A DNA stretch of 64,000 nucleotides, taken from the NCBI RefSeq assembly GCF_025755255.1, contig NZ_JALIEB010000017.1:1-64000 (forward strand), in the 5' to 3' direction. The first letter of the stretch is position 1, and each line of letters begins with the position of its first letter. Shown here piece after piece: positions 53,186 through 62,546 of this stretch. The position numbers were made by a program, and so were the translations under genes. Source of the stretch: Roseobacter sinensis (GTDB taxonomy: Bacteria > Pseudomonadota > Alphaproteobacteria > Rhodobacterales > Rhodobacteraceae). The notes below the pieces were generated by a model that was given only the letters and a program-made list of their open reading frames with translations, did no database searches and was not told where the DNA came from.

Positions 53186-53952
53186 CACCTTTGCTGTCTG
53201 TTCAGGGGATTACCAAACGCTATGGCGCACATATCGGCTGCGCGGATGTGTCGTTTGAACTTTTCCCCGGCGAGGTCATGGGCATTGTCGGCGAAAGCGG
53301 GTCAGGCAAGTCCACGCTCCTGAACTGTCTGGCGGGACACGTGCGACCGGACACCGGTGCGGTGATATTCGATACCCGTGCCGATGGCCCACGCGACACG
53401 GTCACGATGTCCGAGCCCGAACGCCGGATGCTGGGCCGCACTGACTGGGCTTTCGTTCACCAGAATGCCCGCGATGGCTTGCGGATGGGCGTGAGCGCCG
53501 GTGGCAATGTGGGCGAGCGGCTGATGGCCGTGGGGGCACGCCACTACGGCGACATCCGCGACACGGCGACCGACTGGCTGGAGCGGGTGGAAGTCGACGC
53601 CGCCCGCATCGACGACCGCCCCACGACTTTCTCCGGCGGGATGCAGCAGCGCCTGCAGATCGCCCGCAATCTGGTCACGGGGCCGCGGCTGGTCTTCATG
53701 GATGAACCGACCGGTGGTTTGGATGTAAGTGTTCAAGCGCGTTTGCTTGACCTCCTGCGCGGTCTTGTGCGCGACATGGGCCTGTCGGCGATCATCGTGA
53801 CCCATGACCTCGCCGTGGTGCGCCTGCTGGCGGACCGGCTGATGGTCATGAAGTCGGGCCGGGTTGTCGAAGCTGGCCTGACCGATCAGGTCCTGGACGA
53901 CCCGCAGCACGCCTACAGCCAGCTTCTTGTCAGTTCCGTTTTGCAGGTGTGA
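53182..53952 (+). CDS. phnK: C-P lyase accessory ATPase PhnK
   Basis: A 256-residue ABC-type ATPase that binds the C-P lyase core. Walker A is GESGSGKST, signature FSGGMQQRLQIARNLV, Walker B LVFMDEPTGGLDV and H-loop IVTHDLAV. PhnK-specific traits include EPERRMLGRTDWAFVHQNARDGLRM. The next phn gene (phnL) lies an unusual 461 bp downstream; phnK and phnL normally abut. Confidence 0.94.
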   Translation: MTPLLSVQGITKRYGAHIGCADVSFELFPGEVMGIVGESGSGKSTLLNCLAGHVRPDTGAVIFDTRADGPRDTVTMSEPERRMLGRTDWAFVHQNARDGLRMGVSAGGNVGERLMAVGARHYGDIRDTATDWLERVEVDAARIDDRPTTFSGGMQQRLQIARNLVTGPRLVFMDEPTGGLDVSVQARLLDLLRGLVRDMGLSAIIVTHDLAVVRLLADRLMVMKSGRVVEAGLTDQVLDDPQHAYSQLLVSSVLQV

Positions 53953-54413
53953 GAGATGATTGTTCAAATCGCACGCGCAAAAGGTAAACATTGCTTGGAC
54001 CTCGCGTCGTTTCTGGCAAAACCTCTACCTGCAAGCTGGCGGACAACTGTGCTGCCGGATGAAACGCAATGCAGGCCAGCGTTCCTATCGCAGACATCGG
54101 TTGCGATCTTGGCGCGTCGGACAGATGGCGATGTTGGTCTGGCACCAGAGGGGCTTGTTCCCAACCTCGTTGGACAGATCGGCGCAACCCTCGTGGACGA
54201 ATTTTGGGGCGACCCTGCTGATAGAGGGCAGGGCATGGGTACGTCTCTCGACCCGGCATGCACGACGACCGCAGGACAGATCGGCAAGTCACCGACTGAG
54301 TTGTCAGACAAGACCGACTTCCCAGAAGACCCCGCCATAAAGCCTTTTGATTTAACGGGTGGCAAGCAGAGTAGCTGCTTGCGCAAATACGGCTAACCGT
54401 TGGAGGCGCACAC
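53953..54413. other. Unexplained 461-bp segment between phnK and phnL
   Basis: A 146-codon plus-strand frame (53956-54396) and longer minus-strand frames exist, but none shows a domain I recognise; the plus frame starts with MIVQIARAKGKHCLDL and has scattered Cys. The segment breaks the usual phnK-phnL junction. It may be an old insertion, a decayed gene or a lineage-specific ORF. I do not call a gene. Confidence 0.5.
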
Positions 54414-55097
54414 ATGATTTGTCTGCAGAATGTCTCGAAAACCTTCATCCTGCACAACCAAGGCGGCGCTGTGATTGAAGTGATCAGCGACGCTTCGTTT
54501 GGTGCCGCTCCGGGCGAGTGCGTTGCGCTGACAGGGGCGTCGGGGGCTGGCAAATCCACGCTGATGCGGATGATCTACGGCAACTACCTGACGCAGTCAG
54601 GCGCGATCCGCATCGGCGAGGTTGATCTGGTGCAAGCCGAACCCCGCGAGGTAATCGCCCTGCGCCGCGAAGTCCTTGGCTATGTCAGCCAGTTCCTGCG
54701 TGTGGTGCCACGCGTGCCGACACTGGATGTTGTTTCTGAACCGCTGCGGGCCATTGGCACCTCGGCGGATGAGGCGGCGGCGCGGGCGAAAGCGCTTCTG
54801 ACGCAGCTGAATATCCCGCAGCGCCTGTGGTCCCTGTCGCCCACCACGTTTTCGGGTGGCGAACAACAGCGCGTGAATATTGCAAGGGGTTTCGCCCATA
54901 GCTATCCGGCGATGCTTCTGGATGAGCCGACTGCCAGCCTGGATGGGGCCAACCGAGAGGTGGTGCTCGCCCTGATCGAAGAGGCCAAGGCGCGTGGCGC
55001 GGCCATCATTGGCATCTTTCACGATGAAGCGGCGCGCGCGCGGGTTTGTGACCGCGAAATCGATGTCAGCCGCTTTGCGCCGAAGGTGGCCGCATGA
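54414..55097 (+). CDS. phnL: C-P lyase accessory ATPase PhnL
   Basis: A 227-residue ABC-type ATPase of the C-P lyase system. Walker A is [18 protein letters not shown] (PhnL-like), signature FSGGEQQRVNIARGFAH, Walker B AMLLDEPTASLD, and H-loop IFHDEAAR. A ribosome site TTGGAGG lies upstream. It overlaps phnN by 4 bp. The presence of a full ribosome site suggests the gap before it has its own transcript or is read through. Confidence 0.95.
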   Translation: MICLQNVSKTFILHNQGGAVIEVISDASFGAAPGECVALTGASGAGKSTLMRMIYGNYLTQSGAIRIGEVDLVQAEPREVIALRREVLGYVSQFLRVVPRVPTLDVVSEPLRAIGTSADEAAARAKALLTQLNIPQRLWSLSPTTFSGGEQQRVNIARGFAHSYPAMLLDEPTASLDGANREVVLALIEEAKARGAAIIGIFHDEAARARVCDREIDVSRFAPKVAA

Positions 55098-55639
55098 CGG
55101 CCGGACGTCTCATCGCCGTTGTCGGTCCTTCGGGTGTGGGAAAAGACAGCGTGATGGGGGGGCTTGTTGTGGCCATGCCTCATTTGTACTTGGTGCGCCG
55201 GGTGATCACGCGTGCCCCTGATTTGGGGGGCGAGGACTACGTTGCGGTGTCGGTCTCGGAGTTCGAGGCCATGGCGGGGGACGGGCGCTTCGCGATACAT
55301 TGGCACGCGCATGGGCTTTGCTATGGAGTCCCGGCTCTCGTGCAGCATCACCTGAAAAACGGAACGGATTGTCTGGTGAATTTCTCGCGCAAGGCGTTGG
55401 CGCAGGCCTCTGAGACCTTCCCGCGTCTCGTGGTCCTGAACATTACGGCAAGGCCCGAAACCCTGGCTGAGCGCCTTGCGGCGCGCGGGCGCGAGACGGA
55501 CGACGAGATAGCCGAACGGCTGGCGCAGGCAGAGACGCGGTTACCAGACGACCTTCATGTGATCCATCTGTCCAACGATGGGCCTCTGTCCCACACGGTC
55601 GCGCAGGCAACACGCCTGCTCCAGCCGGAGAGGGCGTAG
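55094..55639 (+). CDS. phnN: Ribose 1,5-bisphosphate phosphokinase PhnN
   Basis: A 181-residue kinase that makes PRPP from ribose 1,5-bisphosphate at the end of the C-P lyase route. P-loop VVGPSGVGKDSVMGG. Further guanylate-kinase-like blocks are RRVITRAPDLGGEDYVAVS, FAIHWHAHGLCYGVP and LVNFSRKALAQASETFPRLVVLNITARPETLAERLAARGRE. The 3' end is overlapped on the other strand by the frame of a decayed 2H-phosphoesterase gene. Confidence 0.94.
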   Translation: MTAGRLIAVVGPSGVGKDSVMGGLVVAMPHLYLVRRVITRAPDLGGEDYVAVSVSEFEAMAGDGRFAIHWHAHGLCYGVPALVQHHLKNGTDCLVNFSRKALAQASETFPRLVVLNITARPETLAERLAARGRETDDEIAERLAQAETRLPDDLHVIHLSNDGPLSHTVAQATRLLQPERA

Positions 55640-56280
55640 CGTTGAGCAAGTTCGTGAGGTCTGTCGTCTCGTTCGCCGCAAAGCGCAGGCTGCTCCGACA
55701 GGATCGGCGGGGGCAATTGCTGCAAGCTGTGCCGCAGCGTGTCCGCCCAGTTCGTCATTTGATCCTTGGGCAAACCTCCGGGAAAGGTGAAGTAATACCG
55801 AAACTCCTCCATGAGATAAGGTTGGCCCCATCCCATCAAAGAGGGTTCTTGCCTGTCGCTCAGCCGAACGTAGAGGCGGCGGACAAACGCCGCCTCAGTG
55901 GCATGGGTGTCAGCGGCATCAAGACTGCGGATGCCGACTTCGGCTATGTGCTCAAACGGGCCACTGTCCCCTCATGGCGCAGGCGCAAGACAGCCGCCCG
56001 AGGCGGTCACCGCCGGGCCGTAACAGGTGGCAGACACCAGCGCCGCGGTGGCCTTGTCCAGGTCATTGACCGTGGAAGTCTTGCGCACGCGAAAGAGTGG
56101 CGTCCGCGGCCTGTGAAACCGATCTTTCCGAGGTGTCGTCCCGATATCATGCAAACCGGGCACGTCGGGCTGACCCAACTTTTGTGCACCAACGGTGCCG
56201 CAGCCGGGCCAGACTGCCCCAAACTCGGCCGGGAGGCCTTCCGGCGGCACGTAGCAAATGGCATCGAGAGCGTATGACAT
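55555..56280 (-). pseudogene. Decayed DUF1045 / 2H-phosphoesterase gene of the phn cluster
   Basis: Reads leftward as one frame with an internal TGA at 55972-55974. N-terminal part: MSYALDAICYVPPEGLP, EFGAVWPGCG, DVPGLHDIGTTPRK. After the stop: LYVRLSDRQEPSL, GWGQPYLMEEFRYYFTFPGGL and C-terminal RYALSG, a known end of the phn-operon DUF1045 proteins. Family members have two HxT motifs; here both are ruined (GFHGTL became RFHRPRT; FHLTL became YYFTF). So it is non-functional even apart from the stop. Homology ends near 55624. It is antisense to its neighbours, and its start codon overlaps phnM's. Confidence 0.82.
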
Positions 56281-57472
56281 GAATTCCCCTTTTCTTCGGG
56301 CCTCTTTGGCAGAAGATCGTCGCAATGAGGTGTCAGGCGATCTCTGCCTTGCCAATGCGCAAATTGTCCTGCCCGACAGGGTGATCACTGGCTCGGTCAC
56401 GATCGAACAGGGCGTTATCTCGGACATTGCCGAAGGAGATCACGTCCCAACCGGGGCAGTGGACTGCGCTGGCGATTTCGTCACGCCAGGTTTGGTGGAA
56501 CTCCACACGGATAATGTCGAGCGCCACATCGAACCACGCCCAGAGGTGGATTGGCCCCATCTTCCAGCGCTGATCGCGCATGACGCGGAACTGGCTTCGA
56601 CCGGCATTACAACCGTATTTGACGCGATGCGCGTGGGCTCCATCCACAGCGGCAAGGGGCGCTATATCGATTATGCCCGCAAGCTGGCGGATGAGTTGCT
56701 GACCGCTCGTGCCGAAGGGGTGTTCAAGATCAGCCATCTCCTGCACCTGCGCGCCGAGATCTGTTCGGAGACTCTTCTGGATGAATTGGCCATGTTCGGC
56801 CCCGAGGATCGCGTTGGCATCGTCAGTCTGATGGATCACACACCGGGCCAACGCCAGTTCCGGGATCTGACCGCCCTGAAAACCTACGTCGCCAAGAAGC
56901 GCGGGATGAACGATGAGGAGTTCGCCGAGCACGTGAAAACCCTCGTCAGACTGCAAAGGCAGTTTGGCGCAGAACATGAAACAGGTGCCGTGAAAGAAGC
57001 CGAACGCCTTGGCGCGGTGCTGGCCAGCCACGACGATACCACGGCCGCACATGTTGCAACCTCAGCACGTCATGGCGTGGGTTTTGCGGAGTTTCCGACA
57101 ACGCGTGAGGCGGCCGAAGCCTGCCAAGCCAATGGCATCGCGGTGATGATGGGAGCGCCGAACCTGATCCGAGGCGGTTCGCATTCCGGCAATGTCGCGG
57201 CGGAGGACCTCGCAAGGGCGGACCTTCTGGACATCGTCTCGTCCGATTACGTGCCCTCGGCGCTGCTCTTGTCGGCATTCCGTTTGGCGCGTCTCTGGAA
57301 TGACCTGCCGCGCGCACTTGCCACCGTCACCGCAACTCCGGCCAAAGCTGCGCGATTGGTGGACCGCGGCGCTTTGCGCCCGGGCCTGCGCGGAGATGTC
57401 TTGCGCGTACGCCTCTTGAGCCAAACACCTGTGCTGCGCGGGGTCTGGAGCAACGGCAGAGTGGTTGGATAG
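56279..57472 (+). CDS. phnM: Phosphonate metabolism diphosphatase PhnM
   Basis: A 397-residue amidohydrolase-fold enzyme that removes pyrophosphate from the ribosyl-phosphonate triphosphate. Hallmarks are VTPGLVELHTDNVERHIEPRPEVDWP, SLMDHTPGQRQFRDL, LASHDDTTAAHV, GAPNLIRGGSHSGNVAA and SSDYVPSALL. The start at 56279 is the plausible ATG; an upstream in-frame start at 56258 and a GTG near 56329 are alternatives. It is separated from phnN by the antisense DUF1045 relic, so it may have a promoter of its own. Confidence 0.94.
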   Translation: MNSPFLRASLAEDRRNEVSGDLCLANAQIVLPDRVITGSVTIEQGVISDIAEGDHVPTGAVDCAGDFVTPGLVELHTDNVERHIEPRPEVDWPHLPALIAHDAELASTGITTVFDAMRVGSIHSGKGRYIDYARKLADELLTARAEGVFKISHLLHLRAEICSETLLDELAMFGPEDRVGIVSLMDHTPGQRQFRDLTALKTYVAKKRGMNDEEFAEHVKTLVRLQRQFGAEHETGAVKEAERLGAVLASHDDTTAAHVATSARHGVGFAEFPTTREAAEACQANGIAVMMGAPNLIRGGSHSGNVAAEDLARADLLDIVSSDYVPSALLLSAFRLARLWNDLPRALATVTATPAKAARLVDRGALRPGLRGDVLRVRLLSQTPVLRGVWSNGRVVG

Positions 57473-57839
57473 CGAGCGATCGCCGATTTGTCTGCCTTGC
57501 AGGTCGCAACTTCGTGATAATCTCGTCGGGCTTCGGTGCTTCTTTGCCATGTGGTTCCGCCGTTTGCTCAACAGAGCGGAGGACGATTTCAGTGGGCGAG
57601 GATCAGTGATCCTGCCCCTGCCCGTGGTCACCGGCCCGTTGGACGACTGGCCGAAAGCGAAGGGAGAGGGGGCGCTGGCGACCGGTAGCTTGATCCAGCC
57701 CTATGAGGTGACCGATTGCGTCGGCGTCATGTTGACACGGCTTCAAGATCTCACAATCCGAGATGTGGTACTGCTGTCTGATGCGTTGGATTTGTGACCG
57801 CTGCGCCCGATGTCATCGCTCTGACCGTCGAAGAGGCGG
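57473..57839. other. Intergenic region, no gene seen
   Basis: About 370 bases between phnM and the converging arylsulfotransferase gene. A 110-codon plus-strand frame has no recognisable features. A 7-bp inverted repeat CTGACCG / CGGTCAG at 57821-57843 spans the gene end and could help terminate transcription from either side, but lacks a T-run. Confidence 0.5.
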
Positions 57840-59132
57840 TCAGCGTTCCGCGAGCTCAGTGGCGCAGGTGGGTGTCCCGTTGGTGAAGAACGCCTCGGGG
57901 ACATGGCGCGCTTCGGTCACGATAAGGTTGCTGTCGGCATCCCAGACCATGTGATGCGTCCAGACGACGTCACCTTCTGCCGAGACCTCCAGCAGCCGGC
58001 CATGCTCTGCCTCGGTCAGAAGCAGGTTGCCATTCGGAAGCGTCTGGTGCTTGCCGCGGCGCCAGGTATAGAAGGGTTCGGCTTCGGTACCGGCGAAATC
58101 CACCGATATGCGCCTGTCGTTCGGATCGATCCGCAGGATCCGGGATCGCGTCGCGCCGGTGGCGTTATCGAATACGGTGATCGTGCCATCGGGTTCGAAA
58201 TCGGGGTCATGCTGTTTGAACCAGGGCCCATGCTGCCACCATTTCAGCAGCCCTGTTTGCGGATCGACGACCGCGACGAGATTGGGTTCGCGCAGGCTGA
58301 ACATCAGATCGCCCGGCTCGAACATCGGGAAGGCATCGGCAAGCGCGGGGCGCAGCATCTCGACGTCATTGGGGTGAAAGGGATCGTCGAGGTAGGTGAT
58401 ACTACTATCCGCATCGTCCGGCATGCGGACGCGGATGTCGAAGATCGCGCGTTGCTCGCCGTTGTTGGCGGCGATGACGTCGTTGCGCAGGTTCAGCGCA
58501 AAGGTCTGCTCGCCCGTTGCGGCATCGAGGCGGACCATGTCTTCGCCGAGCCAGGTCCAGATGCCGCCGCTTCCGTCCCGGGTGATGGAATGGTGAAACC
58601 CGCCGCGGACGCTCCACATGGTTTCGCCGCATTGATCGACCCGGGCGATCGCATTGCCCACGTCGAAGGTGACGACCACCGAACCGTCCTCGAAGACTTC
58701 CATGCCATGCAGCATCACGTTCTGAGGCGGGGTATCGGGATCGAAGTTCTCGTAGTAGATCGGCCAGCGGTGGACCTCGTTTCCGCTGGTATCCATCAGG
58801 CGCACGGCAAAGACGGATGTGTCCTGATCGTCGCTGAGCCCGGCGATGAGGATGTAGCCAGGCGCACGCTCCGTCCCTGGCCGACGCTCATACCCGCGAT
58901 CAGGGTCGGTTGTACCGGGGCCGTTCGGAGCGACCAGGTGGCGTGTCGGCTCGAGCCCGATATCGTTGCGCCAATTCTGCTTCACATCGAGGAACGTGCG
59001 GTGGGCCTCTCCGAGTTGCGGTGCCGGAAACCACCCCCACCACGAGGAAACGACGCCGTAGACCAGGGCGATAAGGGCCAGCGACGCGGTGAAGATGCCG
59101 CGGGCAAAACGATCCGAGGAGGGTTGCTTCAT
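57840..59132 (-). CDS. Membrane-anchored arylsulfotransferase-family protein
   Basis: A 430-residue protein of the arylsulfotransferase (ASST) beta-propeller superfamily (PF14269-like). One N-terminal span (GIFTASLALIALVYGVVSSWWGWF) is followed by a periplasmic domain. Blade motifs include GFHHSITRDGSGGIWTW, HPNDVEMLRP, FKQHDPDFEPDGTITVFDNATG and KHQTLPNGNLLLTEAEHGRLLEV. Known ASST enzymes move sulfate between phenols in the periplasm; many relatives are uncharacterised. The start at 59132 overlaps the sulfotransferase stop by 4 bp. Confidence 0.85.
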   Translation of the reverse strand: MKQPSSDRFARGIFTASLALIALVYGVVSSWWGWFPAPQLGEAHRTFLDVKQNWRNDIGLEPTRHLVAPNGPGTTDPDRGYERRPGTERAPGYILIAGLSDDQDTSVFAVRLMDTSGNEVHRWPIYYENFDPDTPPQNVMLHGMEVFEDGSVVVTFDVGNAIARVDQCGETMWSVRGGFHHSITRDGSGGIWTWLGEDMVRLDAATGEQTFALNLRNDVIAANNGEQRAIFDIRVRMPDDADSSITYLDDPFHPNDVEMLRPALADAFPMFEPGDLMFSLREPNLVAVVDPQTGLLKWWQHGPWFKQHDPDFEPDGTITVFDNATGATRSRILRIDPNDRRISVDFAGTEAEPFYTWRRGKHQTLPNGNLLLTEAEHGRLLEVSAEGDVVWTHHMVWDADSNLIVTEARHVPEAFFTNGTPTCATELAER

Positions 59133-60619
59133 TCCATGACCTTTCGGGCAGTTGCGGGCCCATGGCCGATCGCACGGCCGCACAGGATGTCATGCAGGCG
59201 ATCGGCCTGCTGCATGATCTGGGGAGAGGCGTGCGGCAGATCCGGGACCGGAGGCGGCGCACGCAGGATATCCGCCACCGGGGCGATCTGCGCTGTGTCC
59301 TCCAGGCCCATCGCGACCGCCAGCCCGGGCAGAACCGCGCCGGGGTCGGTGCAGAGCGCATCGTAATCGACCAGCACCGTGCCCGGGCCCGCGGTCGCGA
59401 GCACATGCTCATATGCGGCAATCCAGTATCGCAGCCAGAAGTCCGGGTGGTCGGTCGCCTCCGTCGTCTTCAGCGAGGCGTCGAATGCGATGGGACGCAG
59501 CGCGGCACCGAACTCGAAATGCCCCAGGCCTTCCATGTAGCGGCGTGCGAAGGGTTCGCGGGCGTGCAGATCGGCAAAGCGGCCGTGCTGTCGCAGAAGA
59601 GACCGTACCTGGGCCCGCGGGTTGCGGACCGGAACAATGATCGTGGCATCCGGAAAGAGGCGCTCCAACAGGCCCAGTCGGGCGATATTTGCGTTGTTTT
59701 TCGACACGTAACGGCTGGCGCCGGGCTTGGTCGCCACGATCTTGGCCATATGGGTGCGGAAGAAGGCTTCGAACTCCGGATGCCGGTCCTCGGCGGCCCA
59801 AGGCGTGATGCGGTCGCTCGCGAAGTGGTCGGGCCAGAACGCCATCCACAGCATTTCTTCGAAGGCTTCTGGGCTTTCCGCCCCCACCTCGATGCCGTCG
59901 CCGTGCGCCCGCTCCGACATGTCGCCGGCCTTTCGGAACGCACGGGAGAAGCCGCCCCAGAGAAGCGGCGACAGGGTAAAGGGCATGTGCCGGTAGGTCG
60001 CCGAGGCGAATTGTGACAGACCGGCGAGGCCTTCCAGCATGATGGTCGTCCCCGCCCGCGGCAGGGATGTGATGAAAACGGGGCGGGTTGCCGCATGCCC
60101 CGAGATCCGGCGGCGATAGAGCCTTGTCTCCAGGTCGCCCAGCCGGACCTGTCGGTCGGGCGATGCGAAGGCGAAGTCGTGCAGCGCCTTCTCCAGGGGG
60201 CTGTAGGGCACCTCGATCTTTGTCCCGGTCTCGTCGGCTGTCTTGCGCAGCTTGTCGAGCGCGATCCAGAGCGTGATCATCACTACCGTGGAGACGAGGA
60301 TGAAGGGCCAGCCCAGAGCGATCGCAATGGCGTGGTCGACGGAATAGAACCCGAGGGCCGCACCGCCCCAAACGATCAGGGCGGAGGCGCCGAGCGCCGA
60401 AACACCTATGGCCGCGATCCAGAAAAACCCGCCCAGCAGCTGAATCGAGGCGCGACGGACCCGTGCCTCTTTTTCCTCTTCGGCCACATCGCTGTTCATC
60501 ATCACCGACAGCGCCTGCTGGGTGGTATCGATGATGCCGCCCGCGACCCTCTGCGCATCAAGGACGCGCAGAACCGCGATAAAGGCGAAAAGACCAAGAA
60601 AAAGGGCTGCGACGCTCAA
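59129..60619 (-). CDS. PAPS-type sulfotransferase with N-terminal membrane domain
   Basis: A 496-residue protein. Residues 1 to about 125 hold three predicted spans (SVAALFLGLFAFIAVLRVL, FFWIAAIGVSALGASALIVWG, LGWPFILVSTVVMITLWIAL). The rest is a sulfotransferase fold with a 5'-phosphosulfate loop VFITSLPRAGTTIMLEGLA and a 3'-phosphate motif IIVPVRNPRAQVRSLLRQHG. The long insert between them (about 215-300) is unusual. Likely role: sulfation of a membrane-bound glycan or lipid precursor on the cytoplasmic face. It overlaps the small membrane protein upstream by 4 bp. Confidence 0.86.
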   Translation of the reverse strand: MSVAALFLGLFAFIAVLRVLDAQRVAGGIIDTTQQALSVMMNSDVAEEEKEARVRRASIQLLGGFFWIAAIGVSALGASALIVWGGAALGFYSVDHAIAIALGWPFILVSTVVMITLWIALDKLRKTADETGTKIEVPYSPLEKALHDFAFASPDRQVRLGDLETRLYRRRISGHAATRPVFITSLPRAGTTIMLEGLAGLSQFASATYRHMPFTLSPLLWGGFSRAFRKAGDMSERAHGDGIEVGAESPEAFEEMLWMAFWPDHFASDRITPWAAEDRHPEFEAFFRTHMAKIVATKPGASRYVSKNNANIARLGLLERLFPDATIIVPVRNPRAQVRSLLRQHGRFADLHAREPFARRYMEGLGHFEFGAALRPIAFDASLKTTEATDHPDFWLRYWIAAYEHVLATAGPGTVLVDYDALCTDPGAVLPGLAVAMGLEDTAQIAPVADILRAPPPVPDLPHASPQIMQQADRLHDILCGRAIGHGPATARKVME

Positions 60620-60870
60620 CGCCCGTTCTCACCGTGCAGCTGGACCTCTGCCTTGGCCTTGCGGGCGCGCCGCATTCTCTTGATCGGGTACCAGACGAAC
60701 CCCACAATCGCCAGCAGCAGTGCCGCCAGAAGTGCGATCATCGTGCCGATCGCCGTCAGGCCGGCCCCGGGGCCGACATAAGCCTGCGCCGCGGCAGGCA
60801 TCAAGACCAGCAGGATCGCCACGACGGCGGATATCTGCAGTTTACCCAAGCCCCATTTTGCGCTTTTCAT
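60616..60870 (-). CDS. Small membrane protein of the sulfotransferase operon
   Basis: An 84-residue protein with a signal-like first helix (ISAVVAILLVLMPAAAQAYVG) and a second span (GTMIALLAALLLAIVGFVWYPIKRM), then a basic tail. YVGPGAGLTAIGTM is typical of short proteins encoded beside exopolysaccharide or glycan-modifying genes. GAGGA lies 8 bases before the ATG at 60870. First gene of a three-gene overlapping set with the sulfotransferase and the ASST-like protein. Function unknown; a scaffold or anchor for the sulfotransferase is possible. Confidence 0.75.
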   Translation of the reverse strand: MKSAKWGLGKLQISAVVAILLVLMPAAAQAYVGPGAGLTAIGTMIALLAALLLAIVGFVWYPIKRMRRARKAKAEVQLHGENGR

Positions 60871-61138
60871 GATGAAATCCTCAGTTCGGACGAGCAAACA
60901 CGCCCGGGACGATCAATCGGTCCACGGCACGCTTCTTCTGCCTGAAGAGGTGGGCGTTGCCGATGCCTCGGCAAGTCATCAGGCGGAAAGCGGCGAAGGC
61001 CTGCCAGATCGGGCGATTTCGACGGAGCATTTTTGCCGCTTGCCGGTGTCAAGACATCACAAGCGCGGGAGACGCCTTTGTCAAAGTCGCCTTGACTGAC
61101 CCGGCGTGGGGTGGGGGATTCGCCCGTGGCCGGGGGCG

Positions 61139-62338
61139 CTACTCGCTGGCTGCGTCCGATGCCACGGCCGGTTTGGGCGCCCCGGTTGCTTCAGCAGCTG
61201 CCAGATCGACGGCGGGCGCTTCGATGCCGGCCTTCATCAGGAAGACGTTGTAGAGCGGTTTCCAGCGCGACATCGTGAAGTAGACAGCATCGCCGATGTC
61301 CTGCGTCGGCACGATGTATGGCGCGTAGAGCCCGGGATAGTCGTCCGCATGTGCGACGATCTGAGGCGTGCTCCAGGGGCCGGTCATCGCTGGCGCACTG
61401 CGCAAAACGACGGCTCTCTTGACGGGCTCGAGATACATCATCAGCCAGGACTGATGTGCGTGGCTCCATGCAACCGACAGCTCGCCGGCGGGGGCCGGCA
61501 CCACCGTCGTTGCGGCACGGATATCGGCCGACCACTCTTGACCGTCCCAGTATGTGTATGCTCGCGGATTGAGCATATCCTGCGGGGTGACGCGGCCAAG
61601 CCGCACGCCGCCAAACCGTCCCTGCGGGATGCCGAAGACATAGATCATCCCCTCGTGCGCGACGTAGGCCACCTGTTCGAAGCCGGTGCCCGCGGGCCAG
61701 GTCGCGGTGTCGGATCTTGTCCAGGTCTGGCCGTCGTCATCGGAATAGGCGAGGCCGGAGCGCCGAACAAACCAGCGATCATCCGCACCCCACATGCGAA
61801 CCGACATGTAGTGGAGGACCATCCGTTCCCCCAGCGAGATGCCGTAGGTCGGGATCACGGTCCACTCGATGCCCGGTATCTTCGCCGAGCGTATGATTTC
61901 CTTCGAGGCCCCAGTGGTGCTTTCGGTCATGGCGGCGATGGCGAAGCCACTGGCCGGATCCGGATCGGCGATCCGCGCGATGGAATTGCTGCGCCAGTCG
62001 CCGCCCTCGGGCCCGTAGGTGTCGCCGAACACCATGTAAAGCTGGTCCTTGTGGGTGAACATATGGCCCAGATCCGTGCCATACAGGTTCCAGCGGGTAT
62101 CGGTGGCATTGGGCGATCCGGGTCCGGTTACCTGACCGACGACCTCGGCATTTCCGACAAGCAACTGATGCGGCGTGGACAGTTCGAGCATGCCATCCTG
62201 CTGGCCCGTGTCCGACAACGCCATTGTGGGGATCTCGCCCAGAGTCTCAACTTCGGCGCTGGCCATCGGCAACTTGCCGCATCCCGATATGAAAAACGCT
62301 GAGATCAGCGCGACGGAGACACCAGAGTACACACGCAA
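61139..62338 (-). CDS. DUF4185 lipoprotein
   Basis: A 399-residue lipoprotein: the signal peptide VYSGVSVALISAFFISGCGK has a lipobox ISGC, giving an acylated Cys near residue 20. The body is a five-bladed-propeller type domain (DUF4185): TRWNLYGTDLGHMFTHKDQLYMVFGDTYGPEGG, SGLAYSDDDGQTW, WSHAHQSWLMMYLEP, YAPYIVPTQDIGDAVYFTMSRWKPLYNVFLMKA. Relatives occur with glycan-degrading or cell-wall enzymes. The start is a TTG at 62338 with AAGGTG upstream; a GTG at 62332 is possible. Ends with an Ala-rich tail. Confidence 0.85.
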   Translation of the reverse strand: MRVYSGVSVALISAFFISGCGKLPMASAEVETLGEIPTMALSDTGQQDGMLELSTPHQLLVGNAEVVGQVTGPGSPNATDTRWNLYGTDLGHMFTHKDQLYMVFGDTYGPEGGDWRSNSIARIADPDPASGFAIAAMTESTTGASKEIIRSAKIPGIEWTVIPTYGISLGERMVLHYMSVRMWGADDRWFVRRSGLAYSDDDGQTWTRSDTATWPAGTGFEQVAYVAHEGMIYVFGIPQGRFGGVRLGRVTPQDMLNPRAYTYWDGQEWSADIRAATTVVPAPAGELSVAWSHAHQSWLMMYLEPVKRAVVLRSAPAMTGPWSTPQIVAHADDYPGLYAPYIVPTQDIGDAVYFTMSRWKPLYNVFLMKAGIEAPAVDLAAAEATGAPKPAVASDAASE

Positions 62339-62546
62339 GGGACCGCACCTTCTTTGACCTGAACACTGTTGAACTCGGACCTTTGATTTCGGACCGCCTC
62401 GGGTGCTGCCGTCGCCAACATCGCCCCCTGTGCACTTGTTTGATCGGGGTCGGCATCCGAATCAAGCGGATTCTTGCTGATGTGACGTAATGTAAGAATT
62501 AGTGCTTGGCGCCCGCAGAGACTCGGGCCCGGGACGGGCAGAATGC

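Noticed and set aside
53956-54396. 146-codon frame between phnK and phnL as a phn accessory gene
   Set aside because: No similarity to any phn protein that I recognise, and minus-strand frames of similar length exist over the same bases.
55642-56277. 211-codon plus-strand frame between phnN and phnM
   Set aside because: The minus strand of the same region reads as a DUF1045 relic; the plus frame is its shadow.
57821-57843. Rho-independent terminator between phnM and the ASST-like gene
   Set aside because: A 7-bp stem exists but no T-run on either side; mentioned only within the gap entry.
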